DNA of 12,500 bases from Neocallimastix lanati (nom. inval.) (GCA_016946835.1 JACVTC010000134.1:1-12500), one strand, 5' to 3'; positions 1 to 7,904 are shown, counted from the stretch's first letter. A program made the numbers and translations. The notes: generated from the letters alone by a model not told the origin.

Positions 1-358
1 ATAATTTTATAATATTAATAATTTATAATAATTTTTAGAATAATATTTAATTAATAATTTTAATAATTTTATAATAATTTTTATAATAATATTTAATTAA
101 TATTTTTAATAATTTAGTATCTTAAAAGTATAATTTTAATATTTACAATTGTATTTTAATATATACATATATTTAATAATATAACAATAAAGTGATTAAT
201 TAAAATTTATTTACATTATTTACAAATTAAAATTAATTTATATCAAAATAAATTAAATTTACAATGAGGTTTAGGTTATGAAGAATATAGGAAAGTACAA
301 TTTAGTAAAGAATTATTAATAATAAAATAAAGGTTATTAATTCATTCTTTATCAAAAA
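1..358. other. AT-rich flank without a gene
   Basis: This stretch is almost pure A/T with no usable open frame. The only structure I see is a 46-bp tandem duplication (25-116) and a segment at about 342-358 that resembles the terminal bases of the element A LTR (CATTCTTTATCA versus CATTCTTATCA). It is the left flank of element A and shows no similarity to element B or to the copia fragment, although those lie immediately on the other side of element A. Confidence 0.6.
25..116. repeat. 46-bp tandem duplication, two copies
   Basis: Copies at 25-70 and 71-116 both begin ATAATAATTTTT and differ at about 3 of 46 positions. This is low-complexity A/T sequence with no sign of function. Confidence 0.6.
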
Positions 359-491
359 TGTTAAGGTTTTAGAGAATTAAATAAAAATAAAGTAAGGAAA
401 CACAAATTTTATTTATTTATTTATTATTTTTATTTATAAATTTATTTGATTTTATTTGATGATATTTAAAAATTAGTAGCAAAATTTACAA

Positions 492-500
492 CTATTTATA
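492..500 (-). promoter_or_regulatory. TATA box, 3' LTR of element A
   Basis: TATAAATAG on the minus strand. The identical copy in the 5' LTR (7734-7742) is the one expected to drive the genomic transcript. This copy would direct transcripts outward into the left flank. Confidence 0.55.
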
Positions 501-662
501 CTTTTTTTTCAAGGCATAAAAGTTGTTCTTGCCACTAAATTACATTTTATTATTATTTTTCTTTTTATATATAAAAACTATTAAATTTAAATTGATTTTT
601 ATAATCAATTATATAAAATTTAATTATAACAATATAAATAAAATACATTTATAATATTAATA

Positions 663-666
<4 letters not shown>

Positions 667-719
<53 letters not shown>
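667..719. repeat. T53 homopolymer inside the 3' LTR
   Basis: An uninterrupted run of 53 T on the plus strand is read as A53 in the sense direction of element A, in U3 upstream of the TATA box. The matching run in the 5' LTR is 55 T (7909-7963). It is the only difference between the two LTRs and may partly reflect slippage or sequencing error. Confidence 0.9.
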
Positions 720-722
<3 letters not shown>

Positions 723-1209
723 CTATCTAAAATATTACTAATAAGAATTTATTTAATTGGCTAAAATTTTTATTACAATCTGTTAAAATATTCAAATAAA
801 AATAAAAATACTATTCTAATATAAAGGTTTTTAATAAAATAAAATATTTTTCAATATAAAATAAAACATTTCGATATAAAATTTTATAATAAAAGTTAAA
901 ATATAATATATAAATTTTTAATTATCAATATATAAAAATATTATTAATACAAATTTTCATTATTAATATAAAAATAAAAAAATAAGATTTATTATTAATA
1001 TTGTTAATATAAGTTTTAAATATATAAAAATATTACTATTAATATAAGATTTAATATAAAAATTATAAAGTTTAATATAATTTTTGATCTAATTTTTAAT
1101 CTTTGAATTTAAAAATTTATTAAAGTACAAAAATAATAATGTACACATAATGTATTAGAAATAAATCGTAGATTTAATTAAGAATGCATTATTTAGTACA
1201 TTCTTATCA

Positions 1210-1227
1210 AGATGCCCCGACGAAGAC
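1210..1227 (-). other. Pol-to-3' LTR junction with no clear polypurine tract
   Basis: Between the pol stop codon (TGA, 1228-1230) and the LTR there are only 18 nt. A polypurine tract normally stands here to prime plus-strand DNA. The sense strand shows only CGGGG followed by CATCT, not an uninterrupted purine run. The segment TTCGTCGGGGCATC (1211-1224) closely matches TTCGTCTGGCATC at 11272-11284 in element B. In B that motif is followed by a hairpin arm and a purine tract, both missing here. Confidence 0.5.
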
Positions 1228-4200
1228 TCAAGCTTCTCTGTAAGCGGAGTTAAACTTTACTAAATTTTTAAAATGAACATTCCTATCGAGTTGTTTCCCA
1301 GTTTTCTGATCGATTAAGGTTGCCGTGTTGAATTGAATTTTTAAAATTTTAAATGGTCCATTGTAATATGGTTCTAGCTTAGTGCGGCTAAAGTTTCTAA
1401 CAAGAACAAGATCACCAGCTTTTAATTCTTTTCCTTTTTTCATACTTATTTGTTCTTCTCGTCTTGTTGCCCAATACTTGTTAGCATTCTTCACATTTTC
1501 GCATGCTTCTCTAGTCCATTGATAATGACGAACAAATTTTTCCATTAAAATTTTATCATATGATTTACCTGCATTTTCAATTGTTCTTATGGCTATATCA
1601 TAAGGCTGTTGGTCTTCTCTTCCATATACTAATTCAAAACTAGAATGTCCAGTAGCTGTATTTTTGGTAGTTCGAAGTGCCCATAAAGCAGAAGGTAAAA
1701 CTTCATCCCAATCTTGATTTTTCCTTCCTAATAAACGGAGTAATTTTCCAATTTCTTTATTTCGATTTTCAGTAAGGCCATTTGATTCAGGGTGGTAAGT
1801 AGCTACAAATTTAACATATACATCATAAAGATCAAGAAAGATTTTAGTCATATCAGAAGTGAATTGGACTCCATTATCAGTAGTAATAACTTGAGGTACA
1901 CCATGTCTTGCAAAAACGTTTATTAAAAATTTAATTATATCAGAGGAAGTTATGTTTTCAGTGGGTTCGGCTTCAACCCATTTGGTAAAGTAATCAACAG
2001 TTACTATAATATATTGATTATTATTTCTTGTTTTTGGTAACGGTCCTATAATATCTAATCCTAAATGCACAAAGGGACCCTCCACTTTAGTTGGATGGTT
2101 TTCGGTTGGTTCTGGATATGGTTGAGGACGATTTAACTGGCATTTTTCACAATTACTAACAATTCTTTTGATATCTTTAATCATATGATTCCAATAAAAG
2201 TTTTTCTTAAGTCTTTGATATGTTTTGTAATATCCTTCGTGGCCAATATTATGAGCTTCTAAAATTAATTTAAACCTTTCATTTTCGTCCGTTATTAATT
2301 TTCTATAATTTCCATTGTCGATAAAATAATCTTCACCATCAATAACAGTAAACTTTTCATTAATAAATTCCTTTATAACTTTAGATAATAATTCTTCATT
2401 ATTTCCATTAGTAATTTTTGTTAATAATATCTTTCTCTCTTCCTTACTTTTCATTCTTGAAAGAGCATCAGCTAACACATTCTTTTTGCCTGATTCATAT
2501 TTTATATTAATTCCGAGCATACTAGCGGTTAGACACCATCTTGTTTGCCTTGCATTCAAAGGTTCTTTATTCTTAAATAAACCAACTAATGGTTTATGAT
2601 CTGTGTAAATAGTTGTAGGTAATGGATTTCCTTCAATATAAGATTTAAATTTAGTCATACAGTAAAACAAAGCGGTTCCTTCTAAATCGGTAATACCATA
2701 ATTCTTTTCAGCTTTCTTTAAACTTCTACTTATAAAGTGTATTGGATGCTCCTTACCGGTTTCTTCTTCTTTTTGTAAAAGAACTCCACCAATTCCATTA
2801 TACGAAGCATCAGTTCTAATGATAAAAGGTTTGTCAAATGACGGAAATTTTAGAATAGGTGCATTGATTAATTTTTCTTTTAGGAGTTCAAAGCTTTCTT
2901 GTTGTTCTTTATTCCATTCATATTTGGTATTCTTTTTCAATAATTTACATAAAGGTGAGGTAATTTGAGCATATTTAGGAATAAAATCACGATAATATCC
3001 CACTGCTCCTAAAAATGATCTTAATTCATGAAGTGATGAAGGGGCTTCCCACTTCTTAATAGCTGTTATCTTACTTTCCATGGGACTTAATCCTTTAGTA
3101 GTAAGTTTGTGACCTAATACATCAACTTCAGTTTGAAGAAAATGGCACTTTTCAATATTAATTTTTAACTTGTTTTCTTTAAATACTTCTAATACTTGTT
3201 TAATATGAATTAAATGTTCTTCGATACTTTTTGAATAGATCAAAACATCATCAATAAATACATAAACAAATTCACCAATAAAAGGGAATAAAATTTTATT
3301 CATTTCTCTTTGGAAGGTTGAGGGAGCTCCAGTAAGTCCAAAAGGCATAACCTTAAATTGATAATTTCCAAACTTAGTAGTGAAAGTGGTTACTTCAACG
3401 CTTTCTTCATCCATTAAGATTTGGTGAAAACCAGAAAATAAATCAAGAGTTGTAAATATTTTAGCTCCTCCGAGACTATCAAAAATTTCATCTATATATG
3501 GAACTGAATAAGAATCTTTTTCTGTCATATCATTGACTTTTCGGTAGTCAATGCACAAGCGCCACTTTCCATTGTGTTTTAGAATGAGTACTACTGGAGA
3601 TGACCATTCTGAACAGGATGGTTCTATCAATCCTTTCTTAATAAGCTTTGTAAGTTCTTCTTTTAAGATATCTGATTTTAATTTAGTTAACCTATAACTT
3701 CTTAATTTTACTGGCTTTGCATTTGCTTTCAAACGGATCTTATGTGGTGAAAGTTTAGAAGGAGTTAGTTCTTCTGTTGAAGTGGCAACTATGTCAATCA
3801 TTTCTTTGAGAATTTTAATAATTTGTTCTTTATAATCTTTATTTAAGGTACTTAAAAATTCATCACTCTCAATAAATTCCATTGGAGTTAATTCCTTTAT
3901 AATTTCCTTTTCATTATTCGTTTCTTCAACTTTTCTAATAGTGCAGATTATACTTTCTTCATCATAATATTGATTATTTATTTTAGCTATTTCTTCGTAT
4001 TCACTTTCTGACAAAAGTTTACATAGACTGTTTAAGGTTGGATGAATAAATAAACAATGATCGATTTGAGTTTTAAAGTTTATTAACATATCATAAAATG
4101 AGTCTTCTTTCTCAATAATTCTAAAGTCCGCATTAAATTCATAATTATTAATTTTTACTGGTAATCGAACAATAATTCCTTCCGAGTATTCTTCATCTTG

Positions 4201-5043
4201 TGTTGCTAGTTGGATTCTTCCACGACTTTTTCCAACTGTTTCATATTCACCAGGTAATTTATCAAAATACTGCTTAGTAACGATGCTTAGGTTACTACAA
4301 GAATCAATTAAAAGTTTTCCTAGTACTCCGTCAACACTTGCATCAACCATTGCTAAGTCTTCTTCGGCTACTTCATTACTTTTACTTATGTAGCTATGGT
4401 CATAGTTATTTACTAATAAAGTTCGTGCTATTACATTGTCTACAGTTCCAATTATTTTAGACTTTTCTAACTTTAAACCTTGAGTTAATTGTGAACGAAT
4501 TTTAGGACATGCATTCAAGAGTTGACCTATCGTAATACTGGATTTAAGATTATTTAAATCATCCATAATATTGTAAGGTTCTTTATTATTCATCATTTTG
4601 ATATTCCTTTTTACTAATTGAGTATTTCCATTATTAGTTTCCTTAGTTTTTGTTGAAATTAATTTTTCCAAAGTATTAGTTTTATTTTGTTGATTATCTT
4701 TATTCATTTCTAGATCTTCTATTTCATTATCGATTACAAGTATATCTTCAGATTCAACTTTTTCCTTTCCTTTTGATGAATAATTGTTGTTTTCTTCTTT
4801 ACTTTCTCTTACTCTTGTCATATTTCTTAATTCCTTTTCTTTTTGTTTTTCTTTGTTAATATTTGGTTGAGTTAAAATTGAAGGAAGTATTTGATTTTTA
4901 TAAACTTTATTTGGTTTATTATGCAGCTCATTTTCTTTCTTCTTTCTTAAAGCAGGAGTTGCAAAAGGACGTGGATTATCTTTTAAACTTTTATGTACTT
5001 TCTTGGAATTATTTTCTTCTTTTTCGCTGTTATTATCATTCAT
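1228..5043 (-). CDS. Pol polyprotein of element A (protease, RT, RNase H, integrase)
   Basis: A 1271-aa polyprotein that cuts itself, copies the element RNA into DNA and integrates it. Residues 1-150 are Lys/Asn/Glu-rich and look disordered. A motif at about 157-186 (QLLNACPKIRSQL) resembles one found before the protease in fungal Gypsy elements. The protease active site is at D247, reading LLIDSCS, so Cys replaces the usual Gly. Reverse transcriptase spans about 455-640, with D534 in LDLFSGFHQ and D598/D599 in FIDD. RNase H shows D745, E788 and D815. The integrase zinc site is H931, H935, C965, C968; the catalytic triad is D997, D1056, E1092 with correct D-35-E spacing. A GPF motif lies near 1229-1231 and no chromodomain follows. 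The ATG at 5043 need not be the real start, since the frame is open to 5247 and overlaps gag by 37 nt; synthesis as Gag-Pol by -1 frameshifting is more likely. The frame is intact. Confidence 0.95.
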   Translation of the reverse strand: MNDNNSEKEENNSKKVHKSLKDNPRPFATPALRKKKENELHNKPNKVYKNQILPSILTQPNINKEKQKEKELRNMTRVRESKEENNNYSSKGKEKVESEDILVIDNEIEDLEMNKDNQQNKTNTLEKLISTKTKETNNGNTQLVKRNIKMMNNKEPYNIMDDLNNLKSSITIGQLLNACPKIRSQLTQGLKLEKSKIIGTVDNVIARTLLVNNYDHSYISKSNEVAEEDLAMVDASVDGVLGKLLIDSCSNLSIVTKQYFDKLPGEYETVGKSRGRIQLATQDEEYSEGIIVRLPVKINNYEFNADFRIIEKEDSFYDMLINFKTQIDHCLFIHPTLNSLCKLLSESEYEEIAKINNQYYDEESIICTIRKVEETNNEKEIIKELTPMEFIESDEFLSTLNKDYKEQIIKILKEMIDIVATSTEELTPSKLSPHKIRLKANAKPVKLRSYRLTKLKSDILKEELTKLIKKGLIEPSCSEWSSPVVLILKHNGKWRLCIDYRKVNDMTEKDSYSVPYIDEIFDSLGGAKIFTTLDLFSGFHQILMDEESVEVTTFTTKFGNYQFKVMPFGLTGAPSTFQREMNKILFPFIGEFVYVFIDDVLIYSKSIEEHLIHIKQVLEVFKENKLKINIEKCHFLQTEVDVLGHKLTTKGLSPMESKITAIKKWEAPSSLHELRSFLGAVGYYRDFIPKYAQITSPLCKLLKKNTKYEWNKEQQESFELLKEKLINAPILKFPSFDKPFIIRTDASYNGIGGVLLQKEEETGKEHPIHFISRSLKKAEKNYGITDLEGTALFYCMTKFKSYIEGNPLPTTIYTDHKPLVGLFKNKEPLNARQTRWCLTASMLGINIKYESGKKNVLADALSRMKSKEERKILLTKITNGNNEELLSKVIKEFINEKFTVIDGEDYFIDNGNYRKLITDENERFKLILEAHNIGHEGYYKTYQRLKKNFYWNHMIKDIKRIVSNCEKCQLNRPQPYPEPTENHPTKVEGPFVHLGLDIIGPLPKTRNNNQYIIVTVDYFTKWVEAEPTENITSSDIIKFLINVFARHGVPQVITTDNGVQFTSDMTKIFLDLYDVYVKFVATYHPESNGLTENRNKEIGKLLRLLGRKNQDWDEVLPSALWALRTTKNTATGHSSFELVYGREDQQPYDIAIRTIENAGKSYDKILMEKFVRHYQWTREACENVKNANKYWATRREEQISMKKGKELKAGDLVLVRNFSRTKLEPYYNGPFKILKIQFNTATLIDQKTGKQLDRNVHFKNLVKFNSAYREA

Positions 5044-5170
5044 TTTTCTTTTTACAGCATTTATAATGATATCATCCTCACTAAAATCAGATTCTTCAGA
5101 TTCTTCGTTAAAGGAATTATTATCAATTGGAGTATTCTTAGTAAAAGTATTATTTTGTAAATTATTTAAT

Positions 5171-5223
5171 GAAGCTATTGTTTTGTCATTGGGAGTGCTT
5201 CTGCTCCCATTTAGAAGTTTAAA
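5171..5223 (-). promoter_or_regulatory. Programmed -1 frameshift signal with pseudoknot at the gag-pol junction
   Basis: Sense-strand TTTAAAC (5223-5217) lies in the gag frame as T TTA AAC, a canonical X XXY YYZ slippery heptamer, two codons before the gag stop (5211-5213). Pol is in exactly the -1 frame, and that frame is open through the heptamer. After a 7-nt spacer, TGGGAG (5209-5204) pairs with CTCCCA (5195-5190). In the 8-nt loop GAAGC (5201-5197) can pair with GCTTC (5175-5171). The result is an H-type pseudoknot with stems of 6 and 5 bp, a 2-nt first loop and a 14-nt A-rich last loop, as in well-studied retroviral and luteoviral signals. The GC-rich stem stands out against its AT-rich surroundings. 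Confidence 0.85.
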
Positions 5224-6116
5224 GACTTTTTGGAATATATTTCTTTTTTATTTTTTTCCATAATCTTATTTAATTGAGGGCAATAGTATGAGTAATGACC
5301 TTCTTCCTTACAGAAGAAGCAAGTTTTAACGGATAAATTTCTCATTTTCTGGGTTGATTCTTCTATAATATCTTGAGGTTTCAGTTTATTATTTGTTTGA
5401 CTTGTTTGGAAAGTTTCGTTTCTTCTTTTAGGATAAAGTCTTGAAGTAGTACTGTTTTGATTATTTTGATTATGCTGGGAATTATTAACATTATAGGTAT
5501 TAATATTATTGTTCCTTACAGAAAGTCTATCTACTTTCTCGGCAATTTTGAAAGCTTTCTCCATACTTATATCATCTTTAAGGGATAATTTCTTCCAGGC
5601 TTCATAATTATTTTGAATAGAATCAATATAATCTAGTACACCAATGCGCTTTCTTCTCTTTTTATCAAGTTTAGTGTACAAAGTTCTATATCTTACATTA
5701 AAGTCTTTAATCTTTTCGTTTCTTTTAATTCGCATTGCACGAAGTTCTTTAAGAAGTAAATTTTGGTCTTCTTTAATACCGTAAAAATTTTCAAGACTTG
5801 AAATAATTTTTTCAAGAGAAGGAAATTTATCATCATCAACATTTTCTTCTTCATCATCTTCTTCTTCATCTGATGAATCATCACTTTCATCATCACTATC
5901 TTCTCCCAAATCTTCAATAACGCGTTGTACTTCACCAGAGCTGGTAAGTAAACAAGCATTAAATATTGTTTCCGGATCTGTGATACCTTGTATCTTGATC
6001 CAAAGTTTTAATTCAGTAGCCCAGGACTTTATATCTAAATTGTCCTTGCTAAGCTTCACTATGTCTCGTAATTCTTTCTTTAATTCTTTAAAACTTAAAG
6101 TACTTTTAGTAGACAT
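5211..6116 (-). CDS. Gag of element A (zinc-knuckle capsid/nucleocapsid protein)
   Basis: A 301-aa structural protein expected to form the cytoplasmic virus-like particle in which reverse transcription takes place. Residues 1-70 and about 100-205 are helix-rich and charged, as in retrotransposon Gag domains. Residues 71-96 form a striking Asp/Glu/Ser acidic run. An Asn/Gln/Ser-rich linker follows at about 207-225. A single CX2CX4HX4C zinc knuckle (C266, C269, H274, C279, reading CFFCKEEGHYSYYC) near the C terminus should bind the element RNA. The only sensible start is the ATG at 6116. The C terminus overlaps the pol frame and contains the slippery heptamer, so a minority of ribosomes would extend it into Pol. 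Sequence family is inferred from the knuckle and position; the N-terminal part I recognise only loosely. Confidence 0.88.
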   Translation of the reverse strand: MSTKSTLSFKELKKELRDIVKLSKDNLDIKSWATELKLWIKIQGITDPETIFNACLLTSSGEVQRVIEDLGEDSDDESDDSSDEEEDDEEENVDDDKFPSLEKIISSLENFYGIKEDQNLLLKELRAMRIKRNEKIKDFNVRYRTLYTKLDKKRRKRIGVLDYIDSIQNNYEAWKKLSLKDDISMEKAFKIAEKVDRLSVRNNNINTYNVNNSQHNQNNQNSTTSRLYPKRRNETFQTSQTNNKLKPQDIIEESTQKMRNLSVKTCFFCKEEGHYSYYCPQLNKIMEKNKKEIYSKKSLNF

Positions 6117-6302
6117 TTCGTTTTTAGTTAATAATTTTTTTTTTTATTATAAATTAACGAGGTTATTAAATACGAATAAATTTGAAAGTCCAACTTTAAA
6201 AATATAATTTAACAAGTAATTTAATATCGAATCAAATTTTAAAACAATATATCTTAGTAATTTTTGAAAATAATAATTTTATTTGCTTTCTTTAGTAAGT
6301 AT

Positions 6303-6573
6303 AAGCTCGAAATCCTTATCGACAACTTAGTAGAAATTATAAAGCACGAGGTTCTTTTCGACTACTTTTTTAAGAATAATTTTAAGTTCGAAATCTTTAT
6401 CGACAACTTAATAGAATAATTTTAAGTTCGAAATCTTTATCGACAATTCAATGAAATAATTTTAAGTTCGAAATCTTTATCGACAACTTAATAGAATAAT
6501 TTTAAGTTCGAAATCTTTATCGACAACTTAATAGAATATTTTTCAAGCTCGAAATCTTTATCGACCACTTGAA
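6303..6573 (-). repeat. 40-bp tandem array in the leader of element A, about 7 units
   Basis: Units start near 6303, 6342 (divergent), 6384, 6424, 6464, 6504 and 6545, so the period is 40 bp with a few 39-42-bp steps. The sense-strand core is GTCGATAAAGATTTCGAAC. The ends of each unit, AAGTT and AACTT, are complementary and can close a small hairpin. The central four units are nearly identical and the outer ones diverged. The array ends about 190 nt upstream of the gag start. Confidence 0.9.
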
Positions 6574-7147
6574 TTTTGTAATTTAGTATATTTGTAGTAA
6601 TAAATTTAGAAGCAAAGTTTTATTTATTATTTTCACCTTTCAAAAATTTTTCTTTTTAAACGATAAATATTGTATTGTTATAGCTAATAAAATTATTAAT
6701 TAATTATAATTATTAAACACAAAAAATAATCTTTATTGTCGTACAATCTGATAGTACACACTGTCTGACGTGCAGCTTACCTAATGATGTCATGCCACGC
6801 GTGTGCCACGATTACTATATTCAATATAAAATATAGCAGTTCAGAGCCCACTAGCCCAATTACTATGTAGGATAAACTTAATCCGATAATCTATGTACGG
6901 AATAAAAAAATTTTAAAAGTATTCAATAATATTTTTATTAACTAATAAAAATTAACTAAAAACACAATATTTTCAAAGTAAATTAAGATTCTATTACAGG
7001 AATTATATAACAAATAAAGTATCAGTAATAAAAAAAAATAAAAAAAATTTAAATGGCGAAGTTAGCCAAAGTCTGATACTTTATATAATAAAGTGCCTTA
7101 TAACTAGCACAAAGAAAAGTAAAAAAAATATATATAAAAAAAACAAT

Positions 7148-7254
7148 CTTACGCCTTCGGTGACGTAAGCTCCTTATTCGCCAGTGCTTGGAAAGTACCC
7201 GCACCTTCGTGTGTTGAAACGTTGAAGGCTGAACTATTATTACCGGGTCGGTAA
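7148..7254 (-). other. GC-richer hairpin island in the leader of element A
   Basis: Perfect inverted repeats include CTTACG/CGTAAG (7148-7153 with 7164-7169), TTACCG/CGGTAA with a 3-nt loop (7240-7245 with 7249-7254), and CCTTC/GAAGG (7204-7208 with 7224-7228). The hexamer CCTTCG occurs at 7154, 7204 and 7262. Such GC content and pairing are exceptional within this leader and suggest a selected RNA fold. Confidence 0.55.
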
Positions 7255-7287
7255 CCAAATACCTTCGTCTACTTTCCAATTAATCTC

Positions 7288-7333
7288 CAAATTAACTACT
7301 ATTCAATAACCTACTATGAATAGAGTTAATTTG
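7288..7333 (-). other. Strong 17-bp hairpin in the leader of element A
   Basis: CAAATTAACT (7288-7297) pairs perfectly with AGTTAATTTG (7324-7333). After one unpaired A (7298), CTATTCA (7299-7305) pairs with TGAATAG (7317-7323). This leaves an 11-nt loop. Because both arms are exact complements it folds on the sense (minus) strand as well. Confidence 0.7.
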
Positions 7334-7464
7334 TTGCTATCTGAGAATACACTGTGTATGAGCTCTATCCGCTCCTTGTTATAATTTTACAAAATTTGTT
7401 TTTTTAGAATCTTAATTTTACTTATTTAAAAAAAAAAATTTTTTTTTTTTTATATATATATATC

Positions 7465-7510
7465 AAACAAGCGCCATAGGTTAATCAAAGGATTAACGAC
7501 TTACTTGTTT
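7465..7510 (-). other. Two-tier hairpin just downstream of the primer binding site
   Basis: The outer stem AAACAAG/CTTGTTT (7465-7471 with 7504-7510) encloses a perfect inner stem GTTAATC/GATTAAC (7480-7486 with 7491-7497) closed by the 4-nt loop AAAG. It lies about 70 nt inside the primer binding site in the sense direction, where retroelements commonly keep dimerisation or packaging signals. Confidence 0.65.
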
Positions 7511-7576
7511 ATCAATATAAAATAAAAAAAAAATTAAAAAAAAAATCTATGTTATTTACTATTATTTCTATTTAAT

Positions 7577-7594
7577 TCCCCGATATCTCCACCA
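7577..7594 (-). promoter_or_regulatory. tRNA primer binding site of element A
   Basis: The sense strand reads TGGTGGAGATATCGGGGA, starting 6 nt inside the 5' LTR. Its complement ends in CCA with discriminator A, preceded by a 7-nt acceptor strand TATCTCC, exactly the layout of a tRNA 3' end. The matching tRNA would begin GGAGATA, which is reminiscent of tRNA-Ser, but I cannot name it with certainty. Confidence 0.75.
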
Positions 7595-7733
7595 TATAAA
7601 TGTTAAGGTTTTAGAGAATTAAATAAAAATAAAGTAAGGAAACACAAATTTTATTTATTTATTTATTATTTTTATTTATAAATTTATTTGATTTTATTTG
7701 ATGATATTTAAAAATTAGTAGCAAAATTTACAA

Positions 7734-7742
7734 CTATTTATA
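7734..7742 (-). promoter_or_regulatory. TATA box of the element A promoter
   Basis: TATAAATAG on the sense strand lies about 133 nt before the end of the 5' LTR and follows an A8 run. It predicts a transcription start around 7700-7715, leaving about 100 nt of R/U5. No initiator or upstream factor sites can be recognised in the AT-rich U3. Confidence 0.6.
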
Positions 7743-7904
7743 CTTTTTTTTCAAGGCATAAAAGTTGTTCTTGCCACTAAATTACATTTTATTATTATTT
7801 TTCTTTTTATATATAAAAACTATTAAATTTAAATTGATTTTTATAATCAATTATATAAAATTTAATTATAACAATATAAATAAAATACATTTATAATATT
7901 AATA

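Larger units (their letters stand above)
359..1209 (-). repeat. 3' LTR of element A
   Basis: This 851-bp direct repeat matches 7601-8453 base for base by eye, apart from a T-run of 53 here and 55 there. On the plus strand it begins TGTTAAG and ends CTTATCA, giving short, slightly imperfect terminal inverted repeats. It follows the pol stop codon at once in the sense direction. It contains the same TATA box (492-500) as the 5' copy, so it could also drive transcription into the left flank. AATAAA-type poly(A) signals abound but cannot be singled out in such AT-rich DNA. Confidence 0.95.
6117..7576 (-). other. Long structured leader of element A
   Basis: About 1.46 kb lie between the primer binding site and the gag ATG with no convincing coding capacity. 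Most of it is A/T-rich, but it contains a 40-bp tandem array (6303-6573), a GC-richer island at 6739-6900 that includes the palindrome CACGCGTG (6796-6803), and a cluster of strong inverted repeats at 7148-7510. In LTR retroelements this region holds packaging and dimerisation signals. The long leader full of hairpins suggests that ribosomes would need re-initiation or internal entry to reach gag, but that is inference. Confidence 0.6.

Noticed and set aside
1210-1227. An env gene or a chromodomain at the 3' end of element A
   Set aside because: Only 18 nt separate the pol stop from the LTR, and the Pol C terminus ends about 40 residues after the GPF motif with no chromodomain pattern.
5227-5233. 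Alternative slippery site C AAA AAG in the gag-pol overlap
   Set aside because: It breaks the X XXY rule at the first base, while T TTA AAC downstream fits fully and has the right spacing to the pseudoknot.
4863-5263. Two short plus-strand frames across the pol N terminus and the gag-pol junction
   Set aside because: They are antisense to strongly supported gag and pol and have the Phe/Leu/Ser-rich composition produced by the reverse of Lys/Asp-rich coding.
5693-5959. 88-aa minus-strand frame within gag
   Set aside because: A Met/Lys-rich out-of-frame shadow of the acidic run in Gag.
6117-6150. Promoter directly upstream of gag in element A
   Set aside because: The A/T run resembles TATA-like sequence everywhere in this DNA; the LTR TATA box is the better supported promoter.
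6775-6782. Splice-donor-like AGGTAAGC on the minus strand in the leader
   Set aside because: No matching branch point and acceptor before the gag ATG can be picked with confidence in A/T-rich sequence; transcript data would be needed.
7049-7279. 76-aa frame on the minus strand inside the leader of element A
   Set aside because: The frame covers the hairpin island; its Arg-rich first half comes from the palindromic GC-richer DNA and its second half from A/T runs. No recognisable domain; at most an upstream ORF in the leader.
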